A DNA stretch of 8,538 bases from G023898405 sp964368985 (GTDB lineage Bacteria > Myxococcota > UBA727 > JABDBI01). The notes beneath the pieces were generated by a model. The model made no database searches, was not told the DNA's origin, and saw only the letters and a program-made list of their open reading frames with translations. Position numbers and translations under genes: made by a program. The stretch's first letter is position 1. Each line of letters begins with the position of its first letter. The stretch lies in assembly GCA_964368985.1 (NCBI GenBank), contig CAYJDW010000101.1, positions 1 through 8,538 of the forward strand, in the 5' to 3' direction. This document shows positions 6,045 through 8,538 of the stretch, one piece after another.

Positions 6045-7811
6045 GTGCAACTAAAGATTAATTTTCCCTTAATAACCAATATGGTGGTGTTAATAGCGCT
6101 TATAAGCTCGGGCATAGGACTTTTTTTTGTACGAGCGAAAAAAAATCCGCGCATTCCTGATCTCGAGCTCGAAATCAGAGCACACGAAGCGAGTCAAACT
6201 ATAATAAGTGGCCAATATTTAATTTTGCTTAATAAAAATCAGGCCCAGGATTTAGAAAAAATTCTTAAACCTTTGGATCTTGAACCTATCCTGCCTCTTC
6301 TCAATTGGACCTTGGTCGCAAAGAAAAACAGTCAAAACTTCACAGCAATCCCCATCAGCTCTCCTGATGCCGACGAGGATCAACTTATTCTCAACTCCTT
6401 GTTACAGCTCCCGAGCGTGCTGGATGCGCAGCATAATTTTGTGCTTGAAGCCGCCGACATCCCTGACAACCAAGAATTTATTGAGGATTGGCATTTACAA
6501 TCTCGCAGTGCCCAAAAAGCAGGTCTTAATATGCCTAAAGCTTGGGAATTTAGTACAGGCTCCCCAAAGGTGCGGGTGGCAGTGATTGATGATTTTATTT
6601 CTCACCATTCTTTTACTTTTGCCTCGCGTTTCAAAAACTGCCTTTCACGCGTGACTCTCTTTGAGCCTTTTGGTCGTCCTGAACCTTCAACGTCAAGTAG
6701 TGGGCACGCAGAACTCATGCTACTCGCTCTAGGAGCTTGCAATAATCAACCCAAACTTTCTTTAGGCATGGATTCACAGGCGAATCTCATGGCTATTCAA
6801 AGGCCCTCCATGGGCCATGCCCAAACTATGGCAGCCGCACTTTATGCTAGCGCTATTAATATTTGTGAGCGAAGTCTCATAGCTTGCCCGAAAGGTCTCA
6901 CTCTTTCCATGCCTAAAAAATCCGACATCATTTTATTGCCCTTCGCGAACAATGCTTCCGATTTATTGCAGTTCTTCTCCGATATGCTCGAAGCGATCAA
7001 CCAAGAAAACATCATTGTCGTCGCTTCAGCCGGAAATAATCATGCAAGCTCCAGCAATTTTTTTCCTGGGCGTGCTCCAGGACTAATAAACGTAGGAGCT
7101 CTCAATAAACACGGGAAACGGGCTCATTTTAGTAACTGGGGCCCCGATACTGACATGCTGGCGCCGGGGGAAGGCATCAATTTTATTTATCCAAATCTTC
7201 ATAAAACTGCGGCGGGAACTTCCCTCAGTGCCGCCTATGTTGCTGGCAGCATTTCCCTCATGAAAGCCATCAATCCTTCCCTCTCCTGGAAAAGCGCGCG
7301 ATATTTTTTAACCAGTGAAGCGCCGCCATTAAATTGTGAGGATTATTGTCTGAACGAAGAAAGTAGCTCGAGCAAAATCGGTTGTGCCACTTTATGTTGC
7401 GCCAGCACAGAAAATAGATGCGGTTCATTAGCGGTTGACACCGGCCGCGCTTTGGAACTTGCGCGAGGCAATCAAATAAATGCAGGCTTGCTTGAGCTTG
7501 ATCATTATTATCTCATTTTCACGCGTAATATCAGCAGTTCGCAAGAAGTTTTGGTGCACAATATTGGCGACGTCGATGCCCGGGTAGAAACACAGGTCTA
7601 CGACGATAATATCCTGGTTGCTCCTGCGACTTTTTCTCTTTCCTCTCGTAGCAATGCAAGCAGTGAGATGCCGGTGGCCATCAGTTTCAAAAAAGAACCC
7701 TATAAAAGACAAACTTTTAAGGTGGAATTTATCGTCAAGAATAAAAACATTATTGAAGACCGAGCGGAATTATTTATTGAATACATTCCTAAAAATTCCT
7801 TTGGCAAATAA
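6045..7811 (+). CDS. Membrane-anchored subtilisin-like (S8) serine protease, divergent
   Basis: This is a predicted extracytoplasmic serine endopeptidase of 588 residues. A hydrophobic segment (about 9-29) ends in RAKK with no clear cleavage site, so it may be an uncleaved anchor. Residues 50-136 look like a subtilase pro-domain (YLILLNKN through AQHNFVLEA). The catalytic domain follows: Asp182 in VAVIDDF, His221 in SSGHAEL, oxyanion Asn331 in VVASAGNN, a typical SNWGPDTDMLAPG stretch (363-375), and Ser393 in AGTSLSAAYVAG. The triad is complete. However, the His motif is H-A-E-L instead of HGTHVAG, the Gly after the Asp motif is Phe184, and the usual SLG substrate-binding strand reads LLPFANN. 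A cluster of six cysteines (431, 435, 447, 451, 452, 459) lies after the Ser motif. Residues 475-584 resemble a beta-sandwich domain. The start is GTG with GAGGA seven bases upstream. No substrate can be named. It is a single-gene plus-strand unit. Confidence 0.85.
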   Translation: MQLKINFPLITNMVVLIALISSGIGLFFVRAKKNPRIPDLELEIRAHEASQTIISGQYLILLNKNQAQDLEKILKPLDLEPILPLLNWTLVAKKNSQNFTAIPISSPDADEDQLILNSLLQLPSVLDAQHNFVLEAADIPDNQEFIEDWHLQSRSAQKAGLNMPKAWEFSTGSPKVRVAVIDDFISHHSFTFASRFKNCLSRVTLFEPFGRPEPSTSSSGHAELMLLALGACNNQPKLSLGMDSQANLMAIQRPSMGHAQTMAAALYASAINICERSLIACPKGLTLSMPKKSDIILLPFANNASDLLQFFSDMLEAINQENIIVVASAGNNHASSSNFFPGRAPGLINVGALNKHGKRAHFSNWGPDTDMLAPGEGINFIYPNLHKTAAGTSLSAAYVAGSISLMKAINPSLSWKSARYFLTSEAPPLNCEDYCLNEESSSSKIGCATLCCASTENRCGSLAVDTGRALELARGNQINAGLLELDHYYLIFTRNISSSQEVLVHNIGDVDARVETQVYDDNILVAPATFSLSSRSNASSEMPVAISFKKEPYKRQTFKVEFIVKNKNIIEDRAELFIEYIPKNSFGK

Positions 7812-7815
7812 TTTC

Positions 7816-8196
7816 CTAAACACCTCTTTGGCGAGGAGAAATGAACAGTCTAGGCTTAAAAATAAGCACTGCCAATGCTAAACTAACGAGCGTGCATATC
7901 ATCAGTGGCAGGATTATTTGTCCTTGGGGAAGGGTCTTAAAAATCCAATACCCTTGCCTGATAATCTGCTCAAGCAACACGCAAAGGGCCAAAATATAAC
8001 CCCAAAGACTCTTATTTAAAAGACCAATGAGTACCATGATGGCCGCGGCATAAATTATCATATGAAGGCTGCGTGCCATTTGTGTTTGATAAAGCCCAAG
8101 TGTCCCTAAGACATGCACAAGAATCCCGACACTGGCTAGAACCACCGGATAATAGTAAAGCACTCTCGCCACGATAACGTCCTCGACTTTAATCAT
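7816..8196 (-). CDS. Small four-helix inner-membrane protein of unknown function
   Basis: I do not recognise the family. The 126-residue product has four hydrophobic segments, at about 16-36, 44-61, 64-84 and 92-113. It ends in a basic tail (KPRLFISPRQRGV) that by the positive-inside rule would be cytoplasmic. There are no conserved catalytic or metal-binding residues. The ATG at 8196 has no good ribosome binding site. An in-frame GTG at 8172 (residue 9) has GAGGA seven bases upstream and just precedes the first helix, giving 118 residues, so the true start may be there. It lies 69 bases downstream of a periplasmic binding protein gene on the same strand. Its length and single four-helix domain are too small for a Liv-type permease. 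Its stop is 4 bp from the convergent protease stop. Confidence 0.65.
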   Translation of the reverse strand: MIKVEDVIVARVLYYYPVVLASVGILVHVLGTLGLYQTQMARSLHMIIYAAAIMVLIGLLNKSLWGYILALCVLLEQIIRQGYWIFKTLPQGQIILPLMICTLVSLALAVLIFKPRLFISPRQRGV

Positions 8197-8265
8197 ATTT
8201 TTTATTCTGGTAGGTGAAATATTCCGATGCTGAAAGAGCGGAGGATAAGAATCAGAGAGGCGTGA
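8197..8265. other. Short spacer between the binding-protein gene and the membrane-protein gene
   Basis: Sixty-nine bases separate the two minus-strand genes. I see no hairpin with a T-tract and no convincing promoter, so read-through from the binding-protein gene into the membrane-protein gene is plausible. No Shine-Dalgarno-like sequence stands before the ATG at 8196; the only good one, GAGGA (8184-8180), lies inside the frame before the alternative GTG. Confidence 0.4.
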
Positions 8266-8538
8266 TTAACCAACCGGGTATTTTTGCCAAATACTCTTCT
8301 CATCGGTCTCAATATATACTTCCGTTGCCAAAGAGCGCGTCGCTGCATTAAAATCAAGATTAATTCCCTGAAAATCCACTTGCTTCATTCCTTCGATAAC
8401 TCTGAGAATTTCCAGAGGATTTGGGTCCTTTGACGAGAGTTGATTTAACCCGTGAAGAAAGAGACTTGCGCCAATGTAGGCTTCAAATGAACTGACGTCG
8501 AGAATATTTTTATCTTGATGCATAGCGGTGCGATAAGC
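8266..8538 (-). CDS. ABC transporter substrate-binding protein, Leu/Ile/Val type, C-terminal part
   Basis: Only the last 90 residues are in the window; the frame stays open to the right edge (AYRTAM precedes Met at 8523), so that Met is internal. The pattern fits the C-terminus of type I periplasmic binding proteins of the LivK/Peripla_BP_6 family. It runs AYRTAM, then SFEAYIGASLFLHGLNQL (the SFEGY-xAA helix), then NPLEILRVIEGM, then a beta-hairpin around FQGINLDFNAATRSLATEVYI. Such proteins capture branched-chain amino acids, amides or related solutes and deliver them to an ABC permease. The ligand cannot be told from this end. No permease or ATPase gene follows it here; the next gene downstream is the small membrane protein. 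Confidence 0.75.
   Translation of the reverse strand, partial: AYRTAMHQDKNILDVSSFEAYIGASLFLHGLNQLSSKDPNPLEILRVIEGMKQVDFQGINLDFNAATRSLATEVYIETDEKSIWQKYPVG

Noticed and set aside
7810..7850. Hairpin CCTC-TTTGGC-GAGG near the convergent stops as a shared terminator
   Set aside because: The stem is only 4 bp, with no T-tract directly after it on either strand.
6280..7881. Alternative frames overlapping the protease gene (6280-6585 plus, 7428-7712 minus, 7618-7881 plus)
   Set aside because: The protease frame carries ordered catalytic motifs throughout; these frames show no domain or start signal.
1..8538. CRISPR array, prophage, insertion sequence, toxin-antitoxin pair or defence system
   Set aside because: No regularly spaced direct repeats, no transposase or integrase motifs, and no small paired genes were seen on either strand.

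Overview
The window is ordinary-looking bacterial chromosome at moderate GC. It carries five complete genes and one gene cut by the right edge. Two exported proteins, an outer-membrane-type lipoprotein and a subtilase with its own membrane segment, together with a periplasmic binding protein of an ABC importer, point to a Gram-negative (proteobacterial or deltaproteobacteria/Bdellovibrionota-like) organism. I cannot fix the lineage from sequence alone. There is no rRNA, tRNA, CRISPR array, transposase, integrase or phage gene.

Layout. Positions 1-35 hold a REP-like palindrome cut by the left edge. Positions 36-157 are non-coding. Three minus-strand genes follow, read from right to left: a YciO/Sua5/YrdC-family protein (5284-5910), a very large lipoprotein of unknown function (2491-5154), and polyphosphate kinase 1 (157-2415). 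The YciO and lipoprotein genes are separated by a hairpin plus T-tract resembling an intrinsic terminator, which sits only 22 nt before the lipoprotein start codon. A second terminator-like hairpin overlaps the last codons of ppk. A divergent spacer of about 134 bp separates yciO from a plus-strand, membrane-anchored, sequence-divergent subtilisin-like serine protease (6045-7811). Its stop codon lies 4 bp from the stop of a convergent small four-helix membrane protein (7816-8196, minus). Upstream of that is the C-terminal part of a Leu/Ile/Val-type periplasmic binding protein (8266-8538, minus).

How they fit together. Ppk1 makes inorganic polyphosphate from ATP and is the only gene whose biochemistry can be stated firmly. 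Nothing in the sequence ties the lipoprotein, the YciO-like protein or the protease to polyphosphate beyond position and strand. The least explained items are the 887-residue lipoprotein with 11 cysteines besides the lipidated one, the subtilase with a degenerate histidine motif and a Cys cluster, and the hairpin in front of the lipoprotein gene. I saw no convincing new multi-gene system.
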